From positions 135,822-199,821 of the forward strand of contig JAYVIR010000092.1 of NCBI GenBank assembly GCA_043770095.1: a stretch of DNA of 64,000 bases. The letters are read 5' to 3'. The translations under genes and the position numbers were made by a program. Below are positions 1-8,302 of this stretch, piece by piece. The notes under the pieces are model-generated. The model was not told where the DNA came from and made no database searches. It was given only the letters and a program-made list of their open reading frames with translations. Every line of letters begins with the position of its first letter. Positions within the stretch are counted from its first letter, which is position 1. The DNA comes from JBGSUZ01 sp043770095 (GTDB lineage Bacteria; Bacillota; Clostridia; Peptostreptococcales; Acidaminobacteraceae).

Positions 1-24
1 GCTCAGACATATTGGCCCTCCATT

Positions 25-1533
25 CTATAGGTATTTGGCTGAAAGTTTCAGAATTTCTTCTTGAGAGGTCGTTGCTGTTTCAACAATTCCTGCAAGCCTT
101 CCATTTGACATGACCAATATGCGGTCAGTAACGCCAAGTAGTTCAGGCATTTCAGACGATACCATGATCACGCCTTTCTTCTTATTGGCAAGATCAATCA
201 TCAATTGATAAATTTCATATTTTGCACCTACATCAATACCTCTTGTTGGCTCATCCATGAGTAAAATATCTGGATTGGTCAATAGCCATCTACCTACGAT
301 TACCTTCTGCTGATTACCACCTGATAAAGAACCAATTGAAGTTTCTTGGCTTGGTGTTTTAACACGCATGCTGTCGATCACCCACTGTGTATCCGCAATC
401 ATCTTTTCATCTTTGAGAAGTCCTATTGGCCCGATATAAGCATCGATATTCGCCAAAGTTGCATTAAATTGTACATCTAATTCTGCAAAAATACCTGTAG
501 CCCGTCTTTCCTCAGTAATAAGTGCAAATCCATTCTTAATGGCTTGTATTGGTGTTTTGTTTTCAATTGGTTTTCCTTTTAAATACAGCTGACCCTTATT
601 AATTTTTCGAATGCCAAACAATGACTCAACAATATCCGTTCTCTTTGCACCCATAAGTCCAGCAACACCAAGAATTTCGCCTTCTCTAAGTTCAAAAGAA
701 ATGTCATTGATGGAAGGCTGATAAGTGGCTGTAATATTTTCAATTTTCAAAATAACTTCACCAGGTCTATTGGTCTTAGGCGGGAAACGGTTGGATAAAT
801 CTCTGCCAACCATTTTGTTTATAATTTGATCTGTCGTAATATTTTTGACTTCACAAGTTTCAATCCATCTTCCATCTCTCATAATGGTCACATCGTCTGC
901 AATCTGATCTATCTCTTCCATCTTATGAGAAATATAAATAATGCCTACACCTTTGGATCTAAGCGATCTTATTATTTTAAACAGATGTCCAACTTCTTTT
1001 TCAGTAAGAGAAGACGTTGGCTCATCCATTACAATAATCTTAGAATCATACGAGACTGCCTTTGCAATTTCCACCATTTGCTTTTCAGAAACTTGAAGAT
1101 TATCAATTTTTTCTCTAGGATCAATATTAATATCTAATTCCTTAAAAATAGCCAATGTGTCACGATACATTTTTTCTTCATTAATAAACAACCCTTTCAT
1201 TGGAAATCTTCCGAGCCAAATATTATCCACAACTCTTGTAGAAAGCACCTGATTGAGTTCCTGATGAACCATTGAAACACCATTGTCTAAGGCTTGTTTT
1301 GAAGACTCAAATTTAACTTCTTTTCCATCCAATAAAATTGTCCCGTTGTCTTTATGATAAATGCCAAACAAACACTTCATGAGCGTAGATTTTCCTGCTC
1401 CATTTTCACCCATCAAAGCATGAACTGTTCCGGCTCTAATTCTCAAATTGACTTGATCTAGCGCCTTGACACCAGGAAATTCTTTGCTGATTTCTATCAT
1501 TTCCAACAAGTACGCTTGCCCTGCCTCTTCCAT
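25..1533 (-). CDS. mglA: Galactose/methylgalactoside ABC importer, ATP-binding subunit MglA
   Basis: Cytoplasmic ATPase of a sugar ABC importer of the ribose/galactose class, with two ABC cassettes in one chain. First cassette: Walker A GENGAGKST (about residue 43) and Walker B IIVMDEPTSSL. Second cassette: an unusual Walker A region (GLMGAKRTD), signature LSGGNQQK and Walker B ILLMDEPTRGID. Degenerate second Walker A motifs are normal in this family. An earlier in-frame ATG at 1551 is inside the ribosome binding site; AAAGGAGG sits correctly before the ATG at 1533, so I use that. About 502 residues, full length. It follows mglB on the same strand. The permease mglC would lie beyond the left edge. 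Galactose is inferred mainly from mglB. Confidence 0.93.
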   Translation of the reverse strand: MEEAGQAYLLEMIEISKEFPGVKALDQVNLRIRAGTVHALMGENGAGKSTLMKCLFGIYHKDNGTILLDGKEVKFESSKQALDNGVSMVHQELNQVLSTRVVDNIWLGRFPMKGLFINEEKMYRDTLAIFKELDINIDPREKIDNLQVSEKQMVEIAKAVSYDSKIIVMDEPTSSLTEKEVGHLFKIIRSLRSKGVGIIYISHKMEEIDQIADDVTIMRDGRWIETCEVKNITTDQIINKMVGRDLSNRFPPKTNRPGEVILKIENITATYQPSINDISFELREGEILGVAGLMGAKRTDIVESLFGIRKINKGQLYLKGKPIENKTPIQAIKNGFALITEERRATGIFAELDVQFNATLANIDAYIGPIGLLKDEKMIADTQWVIDSMRVKTPSQETSIGSLSGGNQQKVIVGRWLLTNPDILLMDEPTRGIDVGAKYEIYQLMIDLANKKKGVIMVSSEMPELLGVTDRILVMSNGRLAGIVETATTSQEEILKLSAKYL

Positions 1534-1628
1534 AGCGAGGCCTCCTTTCAAATAAATATCATGTCTTAAACAAATCTACACAGCTTTTATAAATACTTCA
1601 TTTTTTACTGAATTCATTTTATAAAAAA

Positions 1629-1658
1629 ATTCGAGATGCAGAAGACCGCATCTCGAAT
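1629..1658 (-). terminator. Hairpin plus T-run between mglB and mglA (attenuator)
   Basis: TTCGAGATGC at 1630-1639 pairs perfectly with GCATCTCGAA at 1648-1657. On the minus strand the hairpin is followed by seven T residues. It lies inside the mgl operon, so it probably ends part of the transcripts after mglB and lowers mglA relative to the binding protein. Confidence 0.8.
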
Positions 1659-1684
1659 CCCTTTGCATTATAAAAATACTTTAT

Positions 1685-1712
1685 AGTAAGTTGAATTTTA
1701 ATCCAACTTACT
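1685..1712 (-). other. Second hairpin just after the mglB stop
   Basis: AGTAAGTTG at 1685-1693 pairs with CAACTTACT at 1704-1712, ten bases past the mglB stop. It has no T-run, so it looks more like an mRNA-stabilising 3' structure for the mglB transcript than a terminator. Confidence 0.5.
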
Positions 1713-1722
1713 CAGTTCTAAG

Positions 1723-2784
1723 TTACTCGTAAGCTGCTTCTGCAACTGCAATATTATCTTTTGTAATTGCTACATAAGGAACACGAACAGCTTTGTTATC
1801 ATCAAATTTCCATGATGTGCCATCAAGCGGATCTTTTCCAAGCGCTACATTGTTTGAAAGTTCAAATGTTGCAAGACCTTGGTTCTTTGCATCATTAAGA
1901 ACTGTACCCGCCATAGTGCCTTCTTTGATTTGAGCAAGTGCATCTGGAATAGCGTCTACACCAACAACCGGCATGTATTTGCCACCTGTGAAATAGCCAT
2001 TTGCTTTGAGTGATTGGATAGCACCAAGTGCCATGCCATCATTGTTAGTGATAACAAATTCAATTTTATCACCGTGTTTAGCAAGCCATGTATCCATTAA
2101 TTCTTTACCCTTTACTGAATCCCACATACCAGTTTGAAGCTCAAGTTGCTCAACTTTAAGCCCTTGTGCTACAGCAGTTTCAACAGCAAATTTTGTTCTT
2201 GCTTCTGCATCTGGGTGACCAGGCTCGCCCTTAAGAAGAACGTATTGCATAATGCCGTCGCCATTAAGGTCAAGTTTTGCATTGCCTTTCCAAATGTTCG
2301 CAATCATTTCGCCTTGGATGATACCCGCTTCTGCTGAAGTTGTACCAACATACCAAACTTTGTCATAACTTTTGAGTACGTCTGCACTTGGTTCTTTATT
2401 AAAGAACACAACTGGCATATTAGCGTCTTTTGCTTTTTGTACAATTGATGGTGCAGCTTGTGGATCGACTAAGTTGATTGCTAAAGCTTGAACCCCTTTA
2501 GAAATCATTAAATCAACTTGCTCATTTTGTTTGCCTTGGTCATTCTGTGAATCGTTTAGGATTAATTCTGCCTTATCTTTTGCATTGCCTTCGATAGCTC
2601 TACGAACGAATGACATGAAATTGTCATCAAATTTGTAGATTGTTACACCAATTTTAGGCATTGCAGTTGTTGTAGCTACAGCCGCTGGAGCTGCAGGTGT
2701 TTCTGTTGTTGCAGCAGGCTTAGAACACCCCACCATAGATAAGACCATTGAACCTGTTAATACGAGTGATAATAATTTTTTCAC
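1723..2784 (-). CDS. mglB: Galactose/glucose-binding lipoprotein MglB
   Basis: Extracellular sugar-binding lipoprotein that feeds the MglA/MglC importer. The N-terminus has a lipoprotein signal peptide ending in a lipobox-like SMVGC, followed by an Ala/Thr/Pro-rich tether. The mature part is a periplasmic-binding-protein type I fold (DUF-free, PF13407-like). The run DLNGDG near residue 175, followed by LLKGEPGHPDAEAR, matches the EF-hand-like calcium loop of E. coli MglB, which supports galactose/glucose rather than ribose. I choose GTG at 2784 because the upstream ATG at 2793 overlaps the AAAGGA ribosome binding site; starting at 2793 would add three residues. It has its own promoter at 2830-2858. 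Confidence 0.92.
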   Translation of the reverse strand: MKKLLSLVLTGSMVLSMVGCSKPAATTETPAAPAAVATTTAMPKIGVTIYKFDDNFMSFVRRAIEGNAKDKAELILNDSQNDQGKQNEQVDLMISKGVQALAINLVDPQAAPSIVQKAKDANMPVVFFNKEPSADVLKSYDKVWYVGTTSAEAGIIQGEMIANIWKGNAKLDLNGDGIMQYVLLKGEPGHPDAEARTKFAVETAVAQGLKVEQLELQTGMWDSVKGKELMDTWLAKHGDKIEFVITNNDGMALGAIQSLKANGYFTGGKYMPVVGVDAIPDALAQIKEGTMAGTVLNDAKNQGLATFELSNNVALGKDPLDGTSWKFDDNKAVRVPYVAITKDNIAVAEAAYE

Positions 2785-2829
2785 ACGAACCATCCTTTCA
2801 CAAGTAAATTTTAATGATGTTATGAGATT

Positions 2830-2858
2830 AGTTTAGTAAATTTTTATTTAATTGTCAA
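2830..2858 (-). promoter_or_regulatory. Promoter of mglB with overlapping operator-like site
   Basis: On the minus strand TTGACA (2853-2858) is followed after 17 bases by TAAACT (2830-2835). The sequence TTTACTAAA (minus, 2832-2840) overlaps the -10 box. The same TTTACTAAA core recurs just upstream of the LacI-family gene (4059-4067), so it is a plausible operator of that repressor. Confidence 0.6.
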
Positions 2859-2938
2859 CGAAATAATTACAATTTGGGGCGTTTTTATTAATTAATATGG
2901 CTTTTTGTTCATATTTAGGTGCAAATTCTTTTGGTAAA

Positions 2939-2965
2939 TAAAAAAAACACCTCCTCTCGAAAGTG
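2939..2965 (-). terminator. Terminator of the LacI-family repressor gene
   Basis: On the minus strand ACACTTTC pairs with GGAGGTGT (G-U pairs included) around a GAGA loop, followed by eight T residues. It separates the repressor transcript from the mglB promoter. Confidence 0.65.
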
Positions 2966-3039
2966 TCTATACCCACAATTTTTACAAATAATTCACTTAA
3001 TCTTTACTTATTTTAAATATTTTTTATCGCCTTCTGGCA

Positions 3040-4038
3040 TCAAGCACTGTCCCTATGAATCAAAACAGTTGGAACTACAACTTTTTTGGCAATGGTTCTG
3101 TTCTTTAAAATTCTTTCAAGCAACATTTCAACTGCCGTCTCTCCCATAAATTCTTTATAGACTTTTATGGTCGTAAGAGGCGGATTGGTATATTTCGAAG
3201 TTGGTATATCATTAAATCCAATAATGGCAACATCTTTTGGCACATTTAATTTAGCTTCATATAGCGCCCTTAGTGCGCCGATTGCCATCGAATCGCTTGC
3301 AATAAAGAATGCTGTCGGCAGTTTGATACTCTCCGCGATCGCCTTTTTCATTAACTGATAACCGCTTTCTGCTACAAAAGTGCCTATATAGACTTGACTA
3401 TCATCAAAGTGACCGCTTTGTTTAAGAACTTCTTCAAATAATACCAATCGTCTCTCGCCTAAAGGTTGTTTTAGCGGCCCAATAAATTCTTGACCACCAA
3501 TATAACCTATATGGCTATGTCCCTTTTGCATAAGATACTCTAACGCTTGCTTGACCGCATCTTCGAAATTAATCACCACGCTATCAAAATCATGTTCCCG
3601 TGGAGATGAATCAACAAAAACAATGTTTGGGCTTATGCCTTCAAACCTTTTCACATCCAATTCATCGTACTTCCCAACAGCTATAAGCCCTGCTACGCCA
3701 TCTAAAATACTTAAATCGGATTGCTCAGGCTCATACACCTTAAGAATCTCGATTGACTGCTCATAACACAATTTTTCAATACCAATGCGGATAGACATAT
3801 AATAAGGATCTTCAAGTTCCTGACGTATTGAATACCAGTGAATGAGTCCTATTTTAAATTTTTGTTTTACCATTGAGTTCCGCTTACGCGGTGTTTGGTA
3901 ATCTAAACCTTCTGCTACTTCCAATATTAATTTACGCTTTTCGTCAGATACGGAGAGGGTTTGGTCATAATTTAAAACCCTTGAGACCGTCGCTGGCGAA
4001 ACGCCCGCTGATTTTGCAATATCTTTTATGGTCGCCAT
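3040..4038 (-). CDS. LacI/GalR-family transcriptional repressor
   Basis: DNA-binding sugar-responsive regulator. The first 25 residues carry the classic LacI helix-turn-helix (ATIKDIAKSAGVSPATVSRVLN), followed by a hinge helix and a periplasmic-binding-protein-like effector domain of about 270 residues (motifs GYIGG, SDSMAIGALRAL, VAIIGFND). Length is about 332 residues, typical for the family. ATG at 4038 has GGAGG seven bases upstream; the GTG at 4041 is less well spaced. It sits upstream of mglB on the same strand, so I infer it controls galactose uptake and probably itself. The effector is not known. Confidence 0.88.
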   Translation of the reverse strand: MATIKDIAKSAGVSPATVSRVLNYDQTLSVSDEKRKLILEVAEGLDYQTPRKRNSMVKQKFKIGLIHWYSIRQELEDPYYMSIRIGIEKLCYEQSIEILKVYEPEQSDLSILDGVAGLIAVGKYDELDVKRFEGISPNIVFVDSSPREHDFDSVVINFEDAVKQALEYLMQKGHSHIGYIGGQEFIGPLKQPLGERRLVLFEEVLKQSGHFDDSQVYIGTFVAESGYQLMKKAIAESIKLPTAFFIASDSMAIGALRALYEAKLNVPKDVAIIGFNDIPTSKYTNPPLTTIKVYKEFMGETAVEMLLERILKNRTIAKKVVVPTVLIHRDSA

Positions 4039-4050
4039 CACTTTGCCTCC

Positions 4051-4067
4051 AGTAAACTTTTACTAAA
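4051..4067. promoter_or_regulatory. Operator-like site before the LacI-family gene
   Basis: AGTAAACTTTTACTAAA is an imperfect inverted repeat that abuts the ribosome binding site of the repressor gene. It shares TTTACTAAA with the mglB promoter. A further TTACTAAAATTATT lies at about 4126-4139 and a near-palindromic GTTTAGTTAAAC at 4185-4196. Binding would imply autoregulation; this is inference. Confidence 0.4.
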
Positions 4068-4196
4068 TTATATCATTTTTTTTTTGAAATAGAAGAAAAA
4101 TTTATTTGCAAATAAATTTTAAGCGTTACTAAAATTATTGTTTATCTGTCTATATTAACATTGAAATGGGTATAGGTCTATACGTTTAGTTAAACC

Positions 4197-4236
4197 TCTC
4201 TATCTTTAAGAAAACATCTCTATCTTTAAGAAAACA
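4197..4236. repeat. Exact 20-bp tandem repeat, two copies
   Basis: TCTCTATCTTTAAGAAAACA occurs at 4197-4216 and again at 4217-4236 with no mismatch, about 85 bases before the chemoreceptor gene and just before its candidate promoter. It could be a doubled regulator site or a recent duplication. Confidence 0.75.
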
Positions 4237-4264
4237 ATAAAGGTTGAACAAAAATCATATTTCT

Positions 4265-4272
4265 GCCGATAA
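4265..4272 (+). promoter_or_regulatory. Candidate sigma-D (flagellar) -10 element
   Basis: GCCGATAA matches the -10 box used by the flagellar/chemotaxis sigma factor in Gram-positive bacteria. It lies about 50 bases upstream of the chemoreceptor start. The -35 region at the expected distance is a poor match to TAAA, so the call rests on the -10 box and the gene type. Confidence 0.4.
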
Positions 4273-4321
4273 TTATTGGGGTTATCTGCAATCTTATTAA
4301 CGTACAAGGGGGATTATAAAC

Positions 4322-6343
4322 ATGAGTAAATTAAAGCAAGAGAGTGTCAAGGTAAAGCGTAGTATTCGCACCTTGATTATGATTGCATTCGTTATCGTAT
4401 TGACAACGACGCTTGCACTCGTTTCGGGGGGAACGTATTTAAAACTGAATTCAACTTTTAAAAAGGTCGCTGAGATTGATACCAAGCAAATCACTCAATC
4501 GATTGACAATTCCGTCACATCCTATTTAATGCATTTCTCTAGAACTATTGATACAGTGGCATCTTTAGATGTGACCAAACAAGTATTAACTAACCCTGAA
4601 GCCGAAAAGCAGCTTTTAACCATTTTAGATAAAACCGTTAAAAGTAATCCAGACATTCTCTTTTTCTATTTAGGCACTGAACAAAAGAAAATGATTATGA
4701 AGCCGGATGACGACCTCGGCACAGACTACGATCCACGCACACGCGATTGGTATACCGCAGCTAAAAGTCAAAAGGAAACATTCTGGACTGACCCATATTT
4801 TGATGACACCGTTAACAAAATGGTTGTATCCGCTTGTAAAGCTATTTATGACGACCAAGGCACTTTTGTTGGGGTACTAGCACTAGATGTTGCTTTAACA
4901 GCCATTAACGAGCAGACTACTGGTCTTACTATTGGTGAAAAAGGTTATGCGATCATCACTGATAAAAACAACGTTATCGTCAGTCATAAAGATCCTAAAA
5001 AAATTGGACAGCCGTTAGAAACAAAAGCATTGCTTGAGACTTCTGCTGACCCAACCAAATCAATCGTTTACTACAATTATAAAGAAGGCAATGCAACTAA
5101 GCAAAAACTTGCGATTATTCATCACATGAAACTAGGTGATTGGCGTGTTATTGCCACTTATTACATGGATGAGGTTTCAAAAGAAGTGAATGGCTTAATA
5201 TTATTTACTTTACTTTGTGGTTTGGTTTCATTAATTCTAAGTTTCTTCTTAATCTTACTATTGACCAATAACTTTACTCAAAATATTAGAAAATTAGTTG
5301 AAACGATGAAAATTGCGCGAACAGGCGATTTAAGCATTCGCTCTAATATCGTTTCTAAAGACGAAATAGGATTATTAAGTCAATACTTTGATGAAACCAT
5401 TACGGATCTTGGAAAACTCGTTTCAAATGTTCAAAACGTTTCCGGCGAACTCACTAATGCAGCTCAAAACCTTGCCGCTACAAGCGAAGAAGTTAGCGCA
5501 TCTGCAGATGAAGTTGCTAAAACCGTTGAAGATATTGCAAAAGGTGCAGAAGATCAAGCGATGGACGCTGAAAAGTCAGCAACGACGTCTCGCGACCTTT
5601 CTAATCAATTCAAAGGATTAAATAAAACGACCGAAGACATGCTCCAGTCAGCAACACTTCTCAATCATGCCAACCAATTAAGCCTTGGTGCCATTAAAAA
5701 TTTGGATGAAACCAACGTTAAATCGAATGAAGTCAACTTGATGATTAGTGATGCTGTAACGCAACTTAGTGAAAAGACACAACAAATCGGTGGCATATTA
5801 GATGCTATTTCTGCCATTTCAGTTCAAACCAATTTATTGGCACTCAACGCTTCTATTGAAGCAGCTCGCGCTGGCGAACACGGTCGCGGTTTTGCAGTTG
5901 TAGCAGATGAAATTCGAAAACTTGCCGAGGAATCTTCTAAATCTGCTGACCAAGTAAGATTAATTGTCGGTAACATTCAAGTGGATACTAAAAACACTGT
6001 ACGCAGTATGGGCTTGCTAAAGGAAAATGCAACCGCGCAAGATGATTCTGTAAAATCAGTTCTTACCGCTTTTAGTACTATTGGTGAAGCTTATACGCAA
6101 ATTTCAGGACATATTCAGGACATTGAATTGTCCGTTAAGAATTTGACAACAAGCCAAGAATTGATTCACAGCAGTATTGAAAATATTTCCGCTGTTTCTG
6201 AAGAAACCGCTGCAGCTTCTGAAGAGGTTACCGCTTCAATGGATCAACAGGTCAATGCCATTGAGGAAGTTGCCAAGTCAGCTCAGCAACTAAATGAAAT
6301 TTCATCTATGCTCAGTAAAGAAATTTCACATTTCAAAATCTAG
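4322..6343 (+). CDS. Methyl-accepting chemotaxis protein with dCache sensor
   Basis: Membrane chemoreceptor of 673 residues. Order: short cytoplasmic N-terminus, TM1 (about 18-40), an extracellular double-Cache ligand domain (about 45-290; motifs TDYDPRTRDWY, FWTDPYFDD, GVLALDVAL), TM2 (about 293-317), HAMP (about 318-372), and a long helical signalling domain. The CheA/CheW-binding tip contains QTNLLALNASIEAARAGE and GFAVVADEIRKLAEE. Start ATG at 4322 is preceded by AAGGGGGA. The double-Cache type usually binds amino acids or other small metabolites; the ligand cannot be read here. It is a single-gene unit with its own terminator. Confidence 0.94.
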   Translation: MSKLKQESVKVKRSIRTLIMIAFVIVLTTTLALVSGGTYLKLNSTFKKVAEIDTKQITQSIDNSVTSYLMHFSRTIDTVASLDVTKQVLTNPEAEKQLLTILDKTVKSNPDILFFYLGTEQKKMIMKPDDDLGTDYDPRTRDWYTAAKSQKETFWTDPYFDDTVNKMVVSACKAIYDDQGTFVGVLALDVALTAINEQTTGLTIGEKGYAIITDKNNVIVSHKDPKKIGQPLETKALLETSADPTKSIVYYNYKEGNATKQKLAIIHHMKLGDWRVIATYYMDEVSKEVNGLILFTLLCGLVSLILSFFLILLLTNNFTQNIRKLVETMKIARTGDLSIRSNIVSKDEIGLLSQYFDETITDLGKLVSNVQNVSGELTNAAQNLAATSEEVSASADEVAKTVEDIAKGAEDQAMDAEKSATTSRDLSNQFKGLNKTTEDMLQSATLLNHANQLSLGAIKNLDETNVKSNEVNLMISDAVTQLSEKTQQIGGILDAISAISVQTNLLALNASIEAARAGEHGRGFAVVADEIRKLAEESSKSADQVRLIVGNIQVDTKNTVRSMGLLKENATAQDDSVKSVLTAFSTIGEAYTQISGHIQDIELSVKNLTTSQELIHSSIENISAVSEETAAASEEVTASMDQQVNAIEEVAKSAQQLNEISSMLSKEISHFKI

Positions 6344-6372
6344 TTTAGTCCTATAAAATTTAATGCAACATT

Positions 6373-6415
6373 AAATCCCCTCACTTGTGACTCACACAGG
6401 TGAGGGGATTTTTTA
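6373..6415 (+). terminator. Rho-independent terminator after the chemoreceptor
   Basis: AAATCCCCTCAC at 6373-6384 pairs with GTGAGGGGATTT at 6400-6411, followed by T residues. It is about 30 bases past the stop codon. Confidence 0.9.
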
Positions 6416-6487
6416 AAGAACTCCCAAAATGTAAAAAAAAGCAAATGCTCCATCATCGGATCACTTGCTCTTTGGATTATTTATTTC

Positions 6488-6878
6488 TTATTCTGTTTTT
6501 GCTGTCTTCACTTCAATATTTTCAAAATAAATCCAGCCTCGTCGATTTAAATATCTGACAAACATTATCAGTCGATCATAGACAGGTTCACAGCCCGCTC
6601 CAAATTTTGCTCTGACAACCTCACCAATTTCATAAATGTTCCGTTTGCCATCAATTGCTTTTCCATACGACAGTTCCCAGTGCATCGAGATTTACATCCG
6701 AAGTGTTCGGCTTTTAAACGAGCCAGTTTGCTACCTTTTGCACAGGATGGTTATGATGGAAAACGAGATAGACTAGACCCTTCTTTTCAACCCATTCTTG
6801 ATGTTTCTTATGGGGCTCGTACAGCAAAAAATTATCTTGTCGTGCTTCTTCTATGTTTGTTTTTTTCTTAAACCACAT
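6488..6878 (-). pseudogene. Decayed PqqD-family protein gene
   Basis: A good ribosome binding site (AAAGGAGG) and ATG at 6878 open a frame of 54 codons ending at TAA (6716-6714). Reading through that stop gives KPNTSDVNLDALGTVVWK. One extra A in the AAAA run after VVW then shifts the frame into AIDGKRNIYEIGEVVRAKFG, and on to a stop at 6488. Joined, the roughly 129 residues match the PqqD-like fold of Gram-positive bacteria (xxLDxLGxxVWxxIDGxRxIYEIG...PLYxRLxxFxxxLxxRGxI). So two lesions, one nonsense and one frameshift, break one gene. It follows the OPT transporter remnant by 38 bases and was probably in its operon. Sequencing error could explain one lesion, less easily both. Confidence 0.8.
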
Positions 6879-6916
6879 GTGAAAGAGCCTCCTTTACAAA
6901 ATTTAAGTGCTAAAAG

Positions 6917-8131
6917 CTAAAAGAATACCACGCCTGCGCTAAGGTGAATTGGTAAGTATAAACCAAGTGCAAATGGAAGTACAGAAATTCTCATCAATTC
7001 AGCCATGATGCCAAATTTAGCGCCAATGAATACAAGATCCCAAGGAAGATTGCCATTTATAATCCCTTTAGAGATCATTGACATAATGGTTGCTTGAGGT
7101 GCCGCGATTTGAGCTGAACCAATACCATAAGCTTGGTTAAGCATAAGAATTACAAATCCAACAACTGAAGCAGAAGCAATAATTGCAAGACCCATACCAA
7201 TTTCAACTTTACGAGGTGTACCACCAATGATGTGTGTTGTTTTAAGTGATTGAGCCGCTCCACCAGCTACCGCAATACTAACACAAATTGTAGCACCGCA
7301 AAGGATCGCAGAAACAACTGCAAAGAAGAAAGCAACGATCAATACTAGAAGATCGCCAACAGCGCCCATTTTTGCGCCGGCCATTGGGAAGAACCAAGCT
7401 ACTACAAATACTAAAACTGCCACGCCAATAACCCAAGTCATTGGTACATCAAGATCAGTTTTCTTAGCGTTATTTTTATGACCCATACCTGCCATAGCAG
7501 ATTTGAAAGAACTAATAAAAGTAGGAATATTTTTGATTACGCTGATAAATCCACCTGCAGCAACTGCGCCTGCACCAAAGAACTTAATCAAAGGAATTAA
7601 TCCCATCCAAGCTACAAGGGAAGGCGAAACAAGCACTTCAGAAGCTGCCATGCCCTCTGGATAAAGTAAGTTGCCATGCTCTTCAATGATCAAGAATCTT
7701 CTAAGAGGCACAACGAAAGCAATCCCGAGTAATCCACTCAAGATTCCAACGACTGCAATAGTCGTAAGCGTTAATTCTCCGCCTAAAATAATAACTGCTG
7801 GAATACAGAAAATAAGTCCGCCTGCTAATGACTCACCCATTGAAGCCATTGCTTGAATAACGTTGATTTCGAGAACATTATTGTGCTTTAATAAACCCTT
7901 TAATATCCCTGTTGCAAGAATTGTTGCTGGAAGACCTTCTGCAATCGTCATACCCACTTTTAGACCTAGGTATGTGTTCGCAGCTCCAAAAATTACTGCA
8001 AAGATAATACCGCAGAAAATTGACAACCATGTCAACTCTGGTAATGCGCTGTCTACAGAAACGTAAGGCACATATTCGTCGCCTTAACATCCACCGTAAG
8101 CTAAGTGACTCAAACTTTTTTGTTCAGCCAT
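6917..8131 (-). pseudogene. Decayed OPT-family oligopeptide transporter gene
   Basis: The original start is probably ATG at 8131 after AAAAGGGGAAATT. It encodes MAEQKSLSHLAYGGC, then TAA (8086-8084), then in frame GDEYVPYVSVDSALPELTW and about 370 more transporter residues. A GTG at 8071 could restart translation, weakly. The protein has the OPT features GAANTYLGLKVGMTI, LYPEGMA and LNQAYG. It seems to lack the central segment normally holding the SSNNPVSG signature, between FFFAVVSA and ILCGAT. It also stops at LSAGVVFF where family members continue for more than 100 residues. About 400 residues remain of an expected 600 or so. Nonsense mutation, probable internal deletion and C-terminal loss together mean it is very unlikely to work. 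Confidence 0.75.
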
Positions 8132-8169
8132 TTCGTAATTTCCCCTTTTATTATTGTTCTTACATAAAA

Positions 8170-8198
8170 ATTTTAGCAAAGTCTAAAAGGGGTATCAA
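8170..8198 (-). promoter_or_regulatory. Intact-looking promoter of the OPT remnant
   Basis: On the minus strand TTGATA (8193-8198), a 17-base spacer, then TAAAAT (8170-8175), about 40 bases before the ATG at 8131. The promoter and ribosome binding site look sound although the gene is broken, which suggests recent decay. Confidence 0.55.
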
Positions 8199-8302
8199 TT
8201 ACATTGCGTTCATTTTAGTCTTTATAAAAAAATACTTTGTGTTAACAATATTCATTTTTATACATTTAAAATACCCGAATCATTGCAGGAGAATTATCAA
8301 AA

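Noticed and set aside
6665..6716. Programmed frameshift in the PqqD-like gene
   Set aside because: The A-run is only four bases, without slippery heptamer or stimulatory structure, and there is a separate nonsense codon upstream.
6680..6871. Plus-strand ORF over the PqqD-like remnant
   Set aside because: The minus strand carries a recognisable PqqD-like protein with a ribosome binding site; the plus ORF does not resemble a protein family.
8084..8086. TAA in the OPT gene as a recoding site
   Set aside because: TAA is not used for selenocysteine or pyrrolysine, and the gene has other lesions.
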